Source of the DNA: Actinomycetota bacterium
GTDB taxonomy: Bacteria > Actinomycetota > Thermoleophilia > Solirubrobacterales > 70-9
Direction: 5' to 3'
Length of the DNA: 63,279 bases
Assembly: GCA_005885405.1 (NCBI GenBank)
Contig: VAYN01000009.1
Location: forward strand, 33,179-96,457
Shown here: positions 24,216 through 32,514 of the stretch, in pieces
How positions within the stretch are numbered: position 1 is the first letter of the stretch
Layout: each line of letters begins with the position of its first letter
Program-made: the position numbers and the translations under genes
Notes under the pieces: model-generated
Seen by the model: the letters and a program-made list of their open reading frames with translations, nothing else
Database searches by the model: none
What the model was told of the DNA's origin: nothing

Positions 24216-25181
24216 GTGACCAGCTCTAAGTGGCTCGCGGTTCTCGTTGCCGCGGTGACCCTCGTAATCGGCGTTGCCGCCTGCGGCAGCAGCGATGACG
24301 ACACGTCCAGGGGAAGCAGCGGCGGAGGCGACCTGTCTGGCTCTATCCGGATCGATGGATCCAGCACGGTGGCGCCCCTGACCGAAGCGGTTGCCGAGCA
24401 GTTCATGGCCGAAAACTCGGGCGTCCGGGTCACGGTCGGGACCTCCGGCACCGGCGGCGGATTCGAAAAATTCTGCGCCGGCGAGACCGACATCAGCGAC
24501 GCTTCGCGCGAAATCGAGCCCGAAGAGGTGGAAGCCTGCAAAAAGGGCGGCGTCGGCTACAAAGACGTCCACATCGCCACCGACGCGCTGACGGTGATGA
24601 TCAACAATGAGAACCCCGTCTCCTGCCTCACCGTCGACCAGCTGGCGGCGATCTGGGGCCCGGATTCGAAGATCAACAACTGGTCTGAAATCCCGGATCT
24701 GAAAGAGAGCTACGACGAGGAGCTGGCGCTGTTTGGCCCCGGCACCGACTCGGGCACCTTCGACTACTTCACCGAATCGATCAACGGTGAAGAGGGCGTC
24801 ACCCGCAAGGACTACAACAACGTCGGCGAGGATGACAATGCCACCGTCAAAGGCGTCGAGGGCTCGCCCGGCGGCATGGGCTACGCCGGCTTCTCCTACT
24901 ACACCGAGAACGAAGGCAGCCTGAAAGCGCTTGAAGTCGACAACGGCAAAGGCTGCGTGCCGCCGTCGGTCGACACCGCGCAGGACGGCAGCTACGCGCC
25001 GCTGAGCCGGCCGCTCTTCATCTACCCGAGCGAGCAGGCGTTGCAGAAGCCCGAGGTCAAAGCGTTCATCGCCTACTACCTCGAAAACGTCGGCTCGGTC
25101 GCCGAATCGCTCGGCTTCGTGCCGCTGACCGAAGAGCAGCTGAGCGAATCCGAAGCAGCCGCAAAAAAGATCGGCGCCTAG
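24216..25181 (+). CDS. pstS: Phosphate-binding lipoprotein PstS
   Basis: High-affinity phosphate-binding component of the Pst importer, tethered outside the membrane. The GTG at 24216 is preceded by AAGGAG; the signal ends in lipobox GVAACG. The mature domain has [25 protein letters not shown] and SDASREI, the phosphate-contacting segments of the family. Length 321 aa. It heads pstSCAB-phoU. Confidence 0.95.
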   Translation: MTSSKWLAVLVAAVTLVIGVAACGSSDDDTSRGSSGGGDLSGSIRIDGSSTVAPLTEAVAEQFMAENSGVRVTVGTSGTGGGFEKFCAGETDISDASREIEPEEVEACKKGGVGYKDVHIATDALTVMINNENPVSCLTVDQLAAIWGPDSKINNWSEIPDLKESYDEELALFGPGTDSGTFDYFTESINGEEGVTRKDYNNVGEDDNATVKGVEGSPGGMGYAGFSYYTENEGSLKALEVDNGKGCVPPSVDTAQDGSYAPLSRPLFIYPSEQALQKPEVKAFIAYYLENVGSVAESLGFVPLTEEQLSESEAAAKKIGA

Positions 25182-25185
25182 GACC

Positions 25186-26103
25186 GTGCTGCAGGCCGAG
25201 AGCAAGCGCTACGGAGAGCGGGCAATCAAGTGGTTGCTCGCCCTCTGTGCGCTGCTCTCGGTCCTCACCACCACCGCGATCGTCATCTCCCTGATCGGGC
25301 CGACGATCGGCTTCTTCGAAATCGTCCCGGCGGACGAATTCTTCTTCGGCGTCGACTGGACGCCCCAGTTCGAGCCCCCCAGCTTCGGCGTCCTCTCGAT
25401 CGTCGCCGGCACCCTCAACGTCACCCTCTGGGGGATGCTGTTCGCGATCCCGGTCGGGCTCGGGTCCGCCGTCTATCTCAGCGAGTACGCGACGCCGCGG
25501 GTCCGCAAGACGGTCAAGCCTGCGCTCGAGGTCCTGGCCGGCATTCCCACGGTGGCGATCGGGTTCTTCGCCGTCAGCTTCATCCTCCCCGAGATCATCG
25601 TCCCGCTCTGGCCCGATGGCCTCCTCGGCGGCGCCGAGGGTAAGCCGTTCCTAGCCCTCGCCGCTGGGCTCGGGATCGGGCTGATGGTGGTGCCGATCAT
25701 CGCCTCGATGTCCGATGACGCGATGCGGGCGGTGCCGCGCGGCCTCCACGAAGGCGCCTACGCCCTCGGCGCGACCAAAGCCAAGGTGGCGACCAAAGTC
25801 ATCTTCCCGGCGGCGCTCTCCGGCATCGTCGCCTCGATCGTGCTGGCGATCTCCCGCGCGGTGGGGGAGACGATGATCGTCGTCCTCGCCGCCGGCTCGA
25901 CCCCGAAGTTCACCCTCAACCCGGTCGAATCGATCCAGGCGATGACCTCCTACATCGCGACTACCGCGACCGGTGACATCTCGACCGGCTCGGTCGATTA
26001 CAAATCGGTCTTCGCCGTCGGCACCGTGCTCTTCGCGATGACGCTGGTCATGAACGTGGTCAGCATCCGCCTGGTGCGGAAGTACCGCGAGGTCTACGAG
26101 TGA
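25186..26103 (+). CDS. pstC: Phosphate ABC transporter permease PstC
   Basis: Permease of 305 aa with about six helices. The EAA-type loop is [23 protein letters not shown] and the segment [16 protein letters not shown] is typical of PstC. A GTG start lies 4 nt after pstS. The stop overlaps the pstA start (TGATG). Confidence 0.95.
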   Translation: MLQAESKRYGERAIKWLLALCALLSVLTTTAIVISLIGPTIGFFEIVPADEFFFGVDWTPQFEPPSFGVLSIVAGTLNVTLWGMLFAIPVGLGSAVYLSEYATPRVRKTVKPALEVLAGIPTVAIGFFAVSFILPEIIVPLWPDGLLGGAEGKPFLALAAGLGIGLMVVPIIASMSDDAMRAVPRGLHEGAYALGATKAKVATKVIFPAALSGIVASIVLAISRAVGETMIVVLAAGSTPKFTLNPVESIQAMTSYIATTATGDISTGSVDYKSVFAVGTVLFAMTLVMNVVSIRLVRKYREVYE

Positions 26104-27044
26104 TGGAGGCCGGACGCGCCACCGCGCCGCGCAACCGCCTCGCCGTCGCCGGGGCGCGCTCGACGACCGAGGCGATGTTGCGCAACCAACCCCGCGGCGA
26201 CGTCATCCGCAACGCCGTCTTCGCCGGCTTGCTCCTGCTCGCCGTCGCGATCGCCCTCGCCGGCCTGCTGGCGCTCGTGATCCAGGCCTTCGCCAAAGGC
26301 TCTTCGGCGCTCAGCCTCAACCTCATAACCAATCCGCCTTCGACCGCCTTCCCAGAGAAAGCCGGCTACCGGCCGGCGATTATCGGCTCGCTGCAACTGA
26401 TCGCCGGGGTGATGCTTTTCGTCGTCCCGGTCGGGATCGGCGCCGCCCTCTACCTCGAGGAGTACGCCGACAGCTCGCGCTGGTGGAACCGGCTGATCGA
26501 GGTCAACATCCAGAACCTGGCGGCGGTGCCGTCGATCATCTACGGCATCCTCGGCCTCGCCTTCATCGTCCGCGGCCCGCTCGACCTCGGCTTCATCCTC
26601 GCCGCCGGCTCGCTGACGCTGGCGCTGCTGGTGCTGCCGATGGTGATCATCGCCTCGCGCGAGGCTCTGCGGGCGGTTCCGGACTCGATCCGGCAGGGCT
26701 CGCTGGCGCTAGGGGCAACGCAGTGGCAGACGATCCGCACCCAGGTCCTGCCCGCCTCGATCCCGGGTATCGCCACCGGCGTCATCCTCGCCGTCTCGCG
26801 GGCGCTGGGGGAGACCGCGCCGCTGCTCCTGGTTGGCGCCACCGTCTTCGTCACGTTCGACCCGACCCCGTTTGGGACCGACGGCTACTCGGCGATGCCG
26901 GTCCAGATCTTCAACTATGCGCTGCGTCCCCAGGAGGAGTTCCAGGCCCTGGCCGCAGCGGGAATTCTCGTCATGTTGGTGGTCCTGCTCGCGATGAACT
27001 CCTTCGCGATCTGGCTGCGAAATCGCTACGAGCAAAGGTGGTAG
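26103..27044 (+). CDS. pstA: Phosphate ABC transporter permease PstA
   Basis: Partner permease of 313 aa. Five to six helices and an EAA-type loop ([23 protein letters not shown]), followed by [15 protein letters not shown]. The ATG overlapping the pstC stop is used; a GTG one codon earlier is equally possible. Confidence 0.94.
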   Translation: MEAGRATAPRNRLAVAGARSTTEAMLRNQPRGDVIRNAVFAGLLLLAVAIALAGLLALVIQAFAKGSSALSLNLITNPPSTAFPEKAGYRPAIIGSLQLIAGVMLFVVPVGIGAALYLEEYADSSRWWNRLIEVNIQNLAAVPSIIYGILGLAFIVRGPLDLGFILAAGSLTLALLVLPMVIIASREALRAVPDSIRQGSLALGATQWQTIRTQVLPASIPGIATGVILAVSRALGETAPLLLVGATVFVTFDPTPFGTDGYSAMPVQIFNYALRPQEEFQALAAAGILVMLVVLLAMNSFAIWLRNRYEQRW

Positions 27045-27046
27045 TG

Positions 27047-27895
27047 GTGTTGAAAGAGCAGACGCCGAAGATCTCGGTTCGGCCCGAGTTCCAACAGGCG
27101 GCGGCCCCGCAGATCAAGGAGAAGGTCTTCGAGCTGAACGGCATCGAGGTCCTCTACGGCGGCGTTTCTGCCGTCAAGGACATCTCGATGGAGATCGGCC
27201 ACAAGGAGGTGACGGCGCTGATCGGCCCCTCCGGCTGCGGTAAGAGCACGCTGCTGCGCTGCCTCAACCGGATGAACGACCTGATCCCGACGGCCGAAGT
27301 CCAGGGGGAGCTGCTCTACCACGGCGAGGATCTCTACGGCCCGAACGTCGACCCGGTCCAGGTCCGGAAACTGATCGGGATGGTGTTCCAGAAACCGAAT
27401 CCGTTTCCGAAGTCGATCTACGACAACGTCGCCTTCGGCCCGCGGGTGCTCGGCCGCAAGGACGGCCTCGACGAAACCGTCGAGAAAGCGCTGCGCGGGG
27501 CGGCGCTCTGGGACGAGGTCAAGGATCGGCTCAAGGACAACGCCTTCGGCCTCTCCGGCGGCCAGCAGCAGCGCCTCTGCATCGCCCGCTGTATCGCGGT
27601 GGAGCCCGACGTGATCCTGATGGACGAGCCCTGCTCGGCCCTCGACCCGATCTCCACGGGCAAGATCGAGGACCTGATGATTGAGCTGAAGGAGCAGTAC
27701 TCGATCGTCATCGTCACCCACAACATGCAGCAGGCGGCGCGCGTCTCCGATCGCACCGCCTTCCTCATGGTCGAGCTCGACGCCGAGGAGCACAACCGGT
27801 GGGGCCGACTGGTTGAGTACGACGCGACCGAGAAGGTCTTCACCAACCCCAGCGACAAGCGCACCGAGGACTACGTCTCCGGGAAGGTCGGCTGA
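27047..27895 (+). CDS. pstB: Phosphate ABC transporter ATPase PstB
   Basis: ATP-binding subunit of the phosphate importer. Walker [11 protein letters not shown]-loop VFQKPNPFP (a PstB hallmark), signature LSGGQQQRL, Walker [14 protein letters not shown]. It has an extra N-terminal stretch of about 30 residues before the fold. The start is among clustered GTG/GTG/TTG codons; GTG 27047 has AAAGGTGG 5 nt upstream. The stop overlaps phoU (TGATG). Confidence 0.95.
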   Translation: MLKEQTPKISVRPEFQQAAAPQIKEKVFELNGIEVLYGGVSAVKDISMEIGHKEVTALIGPSGCGKSTLLRCLNRMNDLIPTAEVQGELLYHGEDLYGPNVDPVQVRKLIGMVFQKPNPFPKSIYDNVAFGPRVLGRKDGLDETVEKALRGAALWDEVKDRLKDNAFGLSGGQQQRLCIARCIAVEPDVILMDEPCSALDPISTGKIEDLMIELKEQYSIVIVTHNMQQAARVSDRTAFLMVELDAEEHNRWGRLVEYDATEKVFTNPSDKRTEDYVSGKVG

Positions 27896-28533
27896 TGCCC
27901 GAGGGCGTCCTGGGCGGCCTCGACATGGTCAGCGCGGCCCTGGTGCGGACGATGGAAGCGGTCGAGAGCCAGGACGTCGAGCTGGCCCAGGTCGTGATCG
28001 CCGACGATGACCGCATCGACGGCCGCTACCTGGAGGTGCACCAGAGCCTGATCACGCTGCTGGCGACGCAGTCGCCGGTGGCGACCGACCTGCGGCTGAT
28101 CTCGGCCCTGCTGCACGTGCTGAAGAGCATCGAGCGGATGGGCGACCAGTGCGTCAACGTCTGCAAGGTGATCCCGCTGACCGGGAACTACGCGCCGGCG
28201 GACCCGCGGATGGTCGAGCTGATCCTGAAGATGGGGGCGCAGACGAAGACCTTGATCACGCAGGCGAAGCGCGCCTTCGAAGAGCGCGACGTCGAGATGG
28301 CGCGGGACCTGGTCCGCCGCGACGATGTCGTCGACGAGCTCAACCGCGAGTGCTTCCACCTGGCGCTGGAGATCGGCGACGACGCCGACACCCGCGAGTG
28401 GGCGATGACGATGCTGCTCTCGGCGCGGGCGATCGAGCGGGTGGGAGACAACGCGGTGGATATCGGCGAGCAGGTCGCCTTTGTTGTCACCGGGTTGTTT
28501 CGGGAGTTCGAGGACGCTTCACACCCCTCCTGA
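27895..28533 (+). CDS. phoU: Phosphate signalling protein PhoU
   Basis: Helical negative regulator that links Pst transport to Pho signalling. The 212 aa hold two three-helix PhoU repeats with DLRLISALLHVLKSIERMGDQ in the first and ARAIERVGDNAVDIGEQ in the second, the E/DxxxD metal motifs. It is translationally coupled to pstB. Confidence 0.95.
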   Translation: MPEGVLGGLDMVSAALVRTMEAVESQDVELAQVVIADDDRIDGRYLEVHQSLITLLATQSPVATDLRLISALLHVLKSIERMGDQCVNVCKVIPLTGNYAPADPRMVELILKMGAQTKTLITQAKRAFEERDVEMARDLVRRDDVVDELNRECFHLALEIGDDADTREWAMTMLLSARAIERVGDNAVDIGEQVAFVVTGLFREFEDASHPS

Positions 28534-28583
28534 GCGTCGGGCGCCCGGTTGAGATCCGGCTAGCTTGGGAACATGCGGGGTCT

Positions 28584-29492
28584 GTGACTCTTTGTGCGGC
28601 GATAGATATTGGTTCGAACACGACGCGGCTCCTTGTCGCGGAGCCCGTTGACGGCCAGCTGAAAAAGGTGATGGAGCAGCGGGCCTATACGCGGATCGGC
28701 AAGGCGGTTGACAAGAAGGGGCGGATATCGGCCGAGAAAGTCGAGGAAGTCGGCGAGGTCGTCGCCACCCAGGTGCGGCTGGCGCAGGAGATGGGCGCGA
28801 CGGAGATCCGCGCCGTCGCCACCGCGGCCGTGCGCGACGCGCGCAACTGCGAGGAGGTGGCGGAGGCGGTCGGCGCCGCCGCCGGCGTCGCGATCGAGGT
28901 CCTGCCCGAGGAGGAGGAGGGTCGCCTCTCATTCATCGGCGCGACGAAGACGCTCGGCCACGCCCCCGACGGACTGGTCGGCGTCGTCGACATCGGCGGC
29001 GGCTCGACCGAGGTGATTCTCGGCACGGTTCCCGACGGCGTCCAGAGCGTCCGCTCCTGGCCGGTCGGCTCGGGAAACCTCGCCGAGGAGCTGCTCTCGT
29101 CCGACCCGCCCTCGGCGGCCGAAATCCGCCGCGCCCGCGACCGCATCGAGGACATCTTCGAGGGGGTCGAGATCGAGCGCCCCGCTCAGGCCGTCGCCGT
29201 AGGTGGCTCGGCCACCTCACTGCGCCGCCTCGTCGGTGCCGTGCTCGAGTACGAGACCCTGGAGCGCGGCATCCGCGTCCTCTGCGGCGATCCCGCCACC
29301 GACGTCGGCCGCCGCTTCGAGCTCGACCCGACCCGCGTCCGCATCCTCCCGACCGGCGTCCTCCTCCTCGAGAAGCTCTCCGAGCTCCTCGGCCAGCCCC
29401 TCCAGATCGGCAAGGGCGGCCTCCGCGAGGGAGTCATCCTCGACCTCCTCAACGGCAGCCTCGACGGCGAGCCCGAGCGGGTCGCGGCTTAG
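28584..29492 (+). CDS. Ppx/GppA-type exopolyphosphatase or pppGpp phosphatase
   Basis: A 302-aa member of the ASKHA fold: phosphate-1 motif CAAIDIGSNTTRLL, Glu-rich VLPEEEEGRLSF, phosphate-2 VVDIGGGSTEV, and adenosine-type GGSATSLR. It is the short actinobacterial form lacking the C-terminal HD domain. The GTG at 28584 starts the fold directly. Lying between phoU and ppk1, polyphosphate hydrolysis is the likely role; guanosine pentaphosphate hydrolysis is the alternative. Confidence 0.9.
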   Translation: MTLCAAIDIGSNTTRLLVAEPVDGQLKKVMEQRAYTRIGKAVDKKGRISAEKVEEVGEVVATQVRLAQEMGATEIRAVATAAVRDARNCEEVAEAVGAAAGVAIEVLPEEEEGRLSFIGATKTLGHAPDGLVGVVDIGGGSTEVILGTVPDGVQSVRSWPVGSGNLAEELLSSDPPSAAEIRRARDRIEDIFEGVEIERPAQAVAVGGSATSLRRLVGAVLEYETLERGIRVLCGDPATDVGRRFELDPTRVRILPTGVLLLEKLSELLGQPLQIGKGGLREGVILDLLNGSLDGEPERVAA

Positions 29493-29695
29493 CGGAATTC
29501 AAGAGCGGCTTGGTGCAGCCGCTCGCAGGCGCGCTTGAGCCTTTCACGGTTTTTCGCGCCTTCTTCCCGCCGGCGGATCAGCTTTTCCGCTTCGTCGGGC
29601 ATCAGCTGGACGAGTTCGAGCGCCTTCTCGAAGTCGAAGACGTTCGAGCCGTCGGCGATCCGCCTGGCCAGATCTCTTTGTTCACGCTCCGTCAT
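29489..29695 (-). CDS. Small helical protein of unknown function
   Basis: A 68-aa highly charged, probably all-helical protein (NVFDFEKALELVQLMPDEAEKLIRRREEG). It overlaps the end of the exopolyphosphatase gene tail to tail by 4 nt. Codon use matches the neighbours. No family recognised. Confidence 0.55.
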   Translation of the reverse strand: MTEREQRDLARRIADGSNVFDFEKALELVQLMPDEAEKLIRRREEGAKNRERLKRACERLHQAALEFR

Positions 29696-29725
29696 CGGTC
29701 GAAATTTACGGCTAGTTGCGTGCTG

Positions 29726-30112
29726 TCACCCATGTCGTTCGCCAATCTTCTTGATCCGCAGATCTGCGGCGCCCAATTCCTCGGTGAGCTCATCGGTGAT
29801 CCGTTCCAGACGCTCGATTGCCACCCGCGCCGCCTCTACCGATTCATCGGCCTGTCCAGCGAACTTCGCGCCGCGCGTCGAGATCTCGATAGGCAGTCGT
29901 CCTTGAACCAGGCCTGAGAACGCAGGGGTAACGAGAAGGAGGCCACTGTAGAACACGAGGAGCGCCACCTCCAGCCGGTAGAGGCCGGCCTGTCCGAATG
30001 CCACATCCGGCACGTCCTGGGGCATAGGTGCCGCCGCGGAAGCTGCAAGCGCCATCGACAGGACAACAAAGGTCAGGGTACGAATCAGGTTGCGCAGGTG
30101 GGGCGCGGGCAT
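29726..30112 (-). CDS. Membrane protein with coiled-coil tail, unknown function
   Basis: A 128-aa protein: an N-terminal hydrophobic segment (about 10-30, possibly a signal), a second helix (about 45-68), then a C-terminal helical stretch ERLERITDELTEELGAADL. It lies 30 nt upstream of the small helical gene on the same strand, so the two may form a transcript. No family recognised. Confidence 0.6.
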   Translation of the reverse strand: MPAPHLRNLIRTLTFVVLSMALAASAAAPMPQDVPDVAFGQAGLYRLEVALLVFYSGLLLVTPAFSGLVQGRLPIEISTRGAKFAGQADESVEAARVAIERLERITDELTEELGAADLRIKKIGERHG

Positions 30113-30231
30113 GTCTTCTCGATGCTCCGACGTGCTCGAGCTCTCCCCCCGTTCTCTGCCTTTTCACATCTTTCGCCCGCTCATAGCGAACTCTGTCGGT
30201 GACAACAGGGATTGAGAGAGGGAGAGCACTG

Positions 30232-32514
30232 ATGACTTCCCGCGTTGACATGCATTGCCACTCGACCGCGTCGCATTTCTCGAAGCTGGGCGTCCAGCGT
30301 TCGCTCGGGCTGCCGGAGTGCGCGACGCCGCCCGAGGAGGTCTACGAGCTTGCCAAGCGGCGGGGTATGGACTTCGTCACGATCACCGACCACGACACGA
30401 TCGACGGTTGCCTCGAGCTCGCCGATCGTCCCGACTGCTTCGTCTCCGAGGAGCTGACCGCCCGCTTCGCCGGCGAGCCCCAGGCGGTTCACGTCCTCAT
30501 CTACGGGATCACCCCCGGAGACCACGAGTGGCTGCAGGCGCATTCCGGCGATATCGAGGCCTGCGCCGCATACCTTCACGACCACGGGATCGCTTGCGCC
30601 CTGGCGCATCCCTTCTTCAACGTCGCCGCGCCGCTGACCCGGCGCCACCGGCGGCGACTGGCGGAGCTCTTCCCGATCTGGGAGGTCCGCAACGGCTCAC
30701 GGGCCGCCGAGCTGAACATGCCCGCCGCCGTCTACATCGAGACCCACGGCGGCACCGGCATCGGCGGTTCCGACGACCATGCCGGCGTCGACATCGGCCG
30801 CACCTTCACCGAGGCGCCCGCGGCCGCGACGCCGGAAGAGTTTCTTGGGCATGTGCGCAACGGGGACGTTGAAGCGCATGGGGAACAGGGCAGCGCTGCT
30901 AAGTGGGCTCATGCGGCTATGGCTTTGGCGACGATAGCGTTTGTGGTGGGGGAGGGAGGGGACCCCCTCCCCGGACAACAGCGGGGAGGGTCCGGGGAGG
31001 GGGTCCCCTCCCTCCCCTCGAGCGGAGTTGCTGGTCCGGATCCGGCCGCTGTGCTGAAGATGGCCGAACGGGTGATTCGGGAGGGAGCTGCCCGGGAGGG
31101 GAAGATTGCTGCTGATGTTGGGCCTGAGGATGCTCGGGCTTTGTTGGAGGCTTGGCTGGACGGAGTGGGGCTGGATCTTCGGGGGCGGGAGTTGATCGAC
31201 TACCTGCAGGCGGATGGGTTCTCCCATGCTGATCTGTACCGGCGGGCCCGGCGCAGGCATGACCGTGGTCTGCGGAAGGCGATCGACGGTGGTGGGCAGG
31301 CTGTCGCCGACGGTGACTTTCCCGCTGCGGTCACCGGGCTCTTCGAGGCGCTGGTACCGGCGGTGCCTTATGCGCCGGCCACCGCTTTCCTCGGCGCCGA
31401 GAAAGCGAAGTTGCGGGACCGGCGTGGGGAGCGGCAGCGGGTTGCGGTGATCGCCGACGGGATCGGCTCGATGCATGGGGTCACCCACACGATCGAACAG
31501 ATTCGCGAGCGCGGCGTCCCCGGCTTCGACGTCGACATCGTCGGCACCGACCCCGGCGTCGACCGCCGCCTGCCCTCCGCGGCGGAGTTGGAGATCCCCT
31601 TCTACGAAGGGATGACCCTCGGCGTCCCGGGCTTGCCGGACCTGGTCGAGACCCTGGCGGAGGGCTCCTATGACCTCGTCCACGTAACCGCCCCCGGACC
31701 GGCCGGGATCGCGGCGACGCTGATGAGCCGGATTACCGGCGTGCCGCTGCTCGCCAGCTACCACACCGAGATCGCCACTTACGCCGGGATGCGCAGTCGC
31801 GACGGCGCCCTGGAGGCGCTGACCCGCGCCGGGCTCGGCGCCTTCTACTCGGCTCCGGCGGCGGTCCTCTCCCCGAGCCCCTCCGCCGACGCCTCGGTTG
31901 TCGCCCTCGGCGCTGACCCCGGTCGCCTGGGCCGCTGGGAGCGCGGCGTCGACGTCGAGCGCTTCGACCCAGCCAAAGCCGACCGCGGTGCCTTCCCCGG
32001 CGAGATCAAGGTCCTCTACTCGGGGCGTTTGACCCGCGAAAAGGGGGTCGACCTGCTGGCCGAGACTTTCCTCCGCGCCCACGCCGCGGACCCCCGTCTG
32101 CACCTGCTGCTCGCCGGCGGCGGTCCCGAGGAAGGCGAGCTGCGGGAGCGGCTTGGCGAGCGGGCCACCTTCCTCGGCTGGCTCTCCGGCGATGACCTGC
32201 CGCGCGCCTACGCCAGTGCCGATGCCTTCCTCTTCTGCAGTAGTACCGACACTTTCGCCGAAGGTGGGCCCGCGGCGCTGATCGAGAACCGTCACACCGG
32301 CCTCCTCTGTCGGCCGGATGCCGACCACTTGGCCGGGACGCTGCTGCAGCTCGCCTCGAGGCCGGGGCTGCGGCGCCAGCTCGGCGATGCCGGCGTCCGC
32401 GCCGCTCGCGGGCGCTCCTGGGAGCGCTCGATGGGCCAACTCGCCGCCGGCTACCGGCGCGCCCTAGACGCCGCCCTCGTAGCGCCCTCGCAGCAGCTCG
32501 CCCGTGCCGCCTAA
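30232..32514 (+). CDS. PHP-domain / GT4-type glycosyltransferase fusion with disrupted catalytic loop
   Basis: A 760-aa fusion. Residues 1-210: PHP phosphoesterase domain with metal ligands in DMHCHSTASH, TDHDTIDG and GGSDDHAG. Residues about 235-400: a linker whose codon use is less biased and which contains an in-frame palindrome (codons 240-262). Residues about 405-750: a GT-B glycosyltransferase (YSGRLTREKGVDLL, GGGPEEGELRERL). The usual EX7E segment is missing: STDTFAE runs straight into GGPAALIENRHTGLL, skipping about 17-20 residues including the second Glu, so transferase activity is doubtful. The ATG at 30232 has GAGAGGGAG upstream. It may make a cell-surface glycolipid; this is inferred. 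Confidence 0.85.
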   Translation: MTSRVDMHCHSTASHFSKLGVQRSLGLPECATPPEEVYELAKRRGMDFVTITDHDTIDGCLELADRPDCFVSEELTARFAGEPQAVHVLIYGITPGDHEWLQAHSGDIEACAAYLHDHGIACALAHPFFNVAAPLTRRHRRRLAELFPIWEVRNGSRAAELNMPAAVYIETHGGTGIGGSDDHAGVDIGRTFTEAPAAATPEEFLGHVRNGDVEAHGEQGSAAKWAHAAMALATIAFVVGEGGDPLPGQQRGGSGEGVPSLPSSGVAGPDPAAVLKMAERVIREGAAREGKIAADVGPEDARALLEAWLDGVGLDLRGRELIDYLQADGFSHADLYRRARRRHDRGLRKAIDGGGQAVADGDFPAAVTGLFEALVPAVPYAPATAFLGAEKAKLRDRRGERQRVAVIADGIGSMHGVTHTIEQIRERGVPGFDVDIVGTDPGVDRRLPSAAELEIPFYEGMTLGVPGLPDLVETLAEGSYDLVHVTAPGPAGIAATLMSRITGVPLLASYHTEIATYAGMRSRDGALEALTRAGLGAFYSAPAAVLSPSPSADASVVALGADPGRLGRWERGVDVERFDPAKADRGAFPGEIKVLYSGRLTREKGVDLLAETFLRAHAADPRLHLLLAGGGPEEGELRERLGERATFLGWLSGDDLPRAYASADAFLFCSSTDTFAEGGPAALIENRHTGLLCRPDADHLAGTLLQLASRPGLRRQLGDAGVRAARGRSWERSMGQLAAGYRRALDAALVAPSQQLARAA
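30949..31017. repeat. In-frame 69-bp palindromic element
   Basis: Two 28-bp arms (30949-30976 and 30990-31017), perfectly complementary, flank a 13-nt loop. The arms begin GGGGAGGGAGGGGACCCCC. At 69 bp (23 codons) it keeps the reading frame and falls in the linker between the PHP and glycosyltransferase domains. It resembles a mobile palindromic repeat inserted into a tolerant site; other copies, if any, lie outside this window. Confidence 0.75.
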
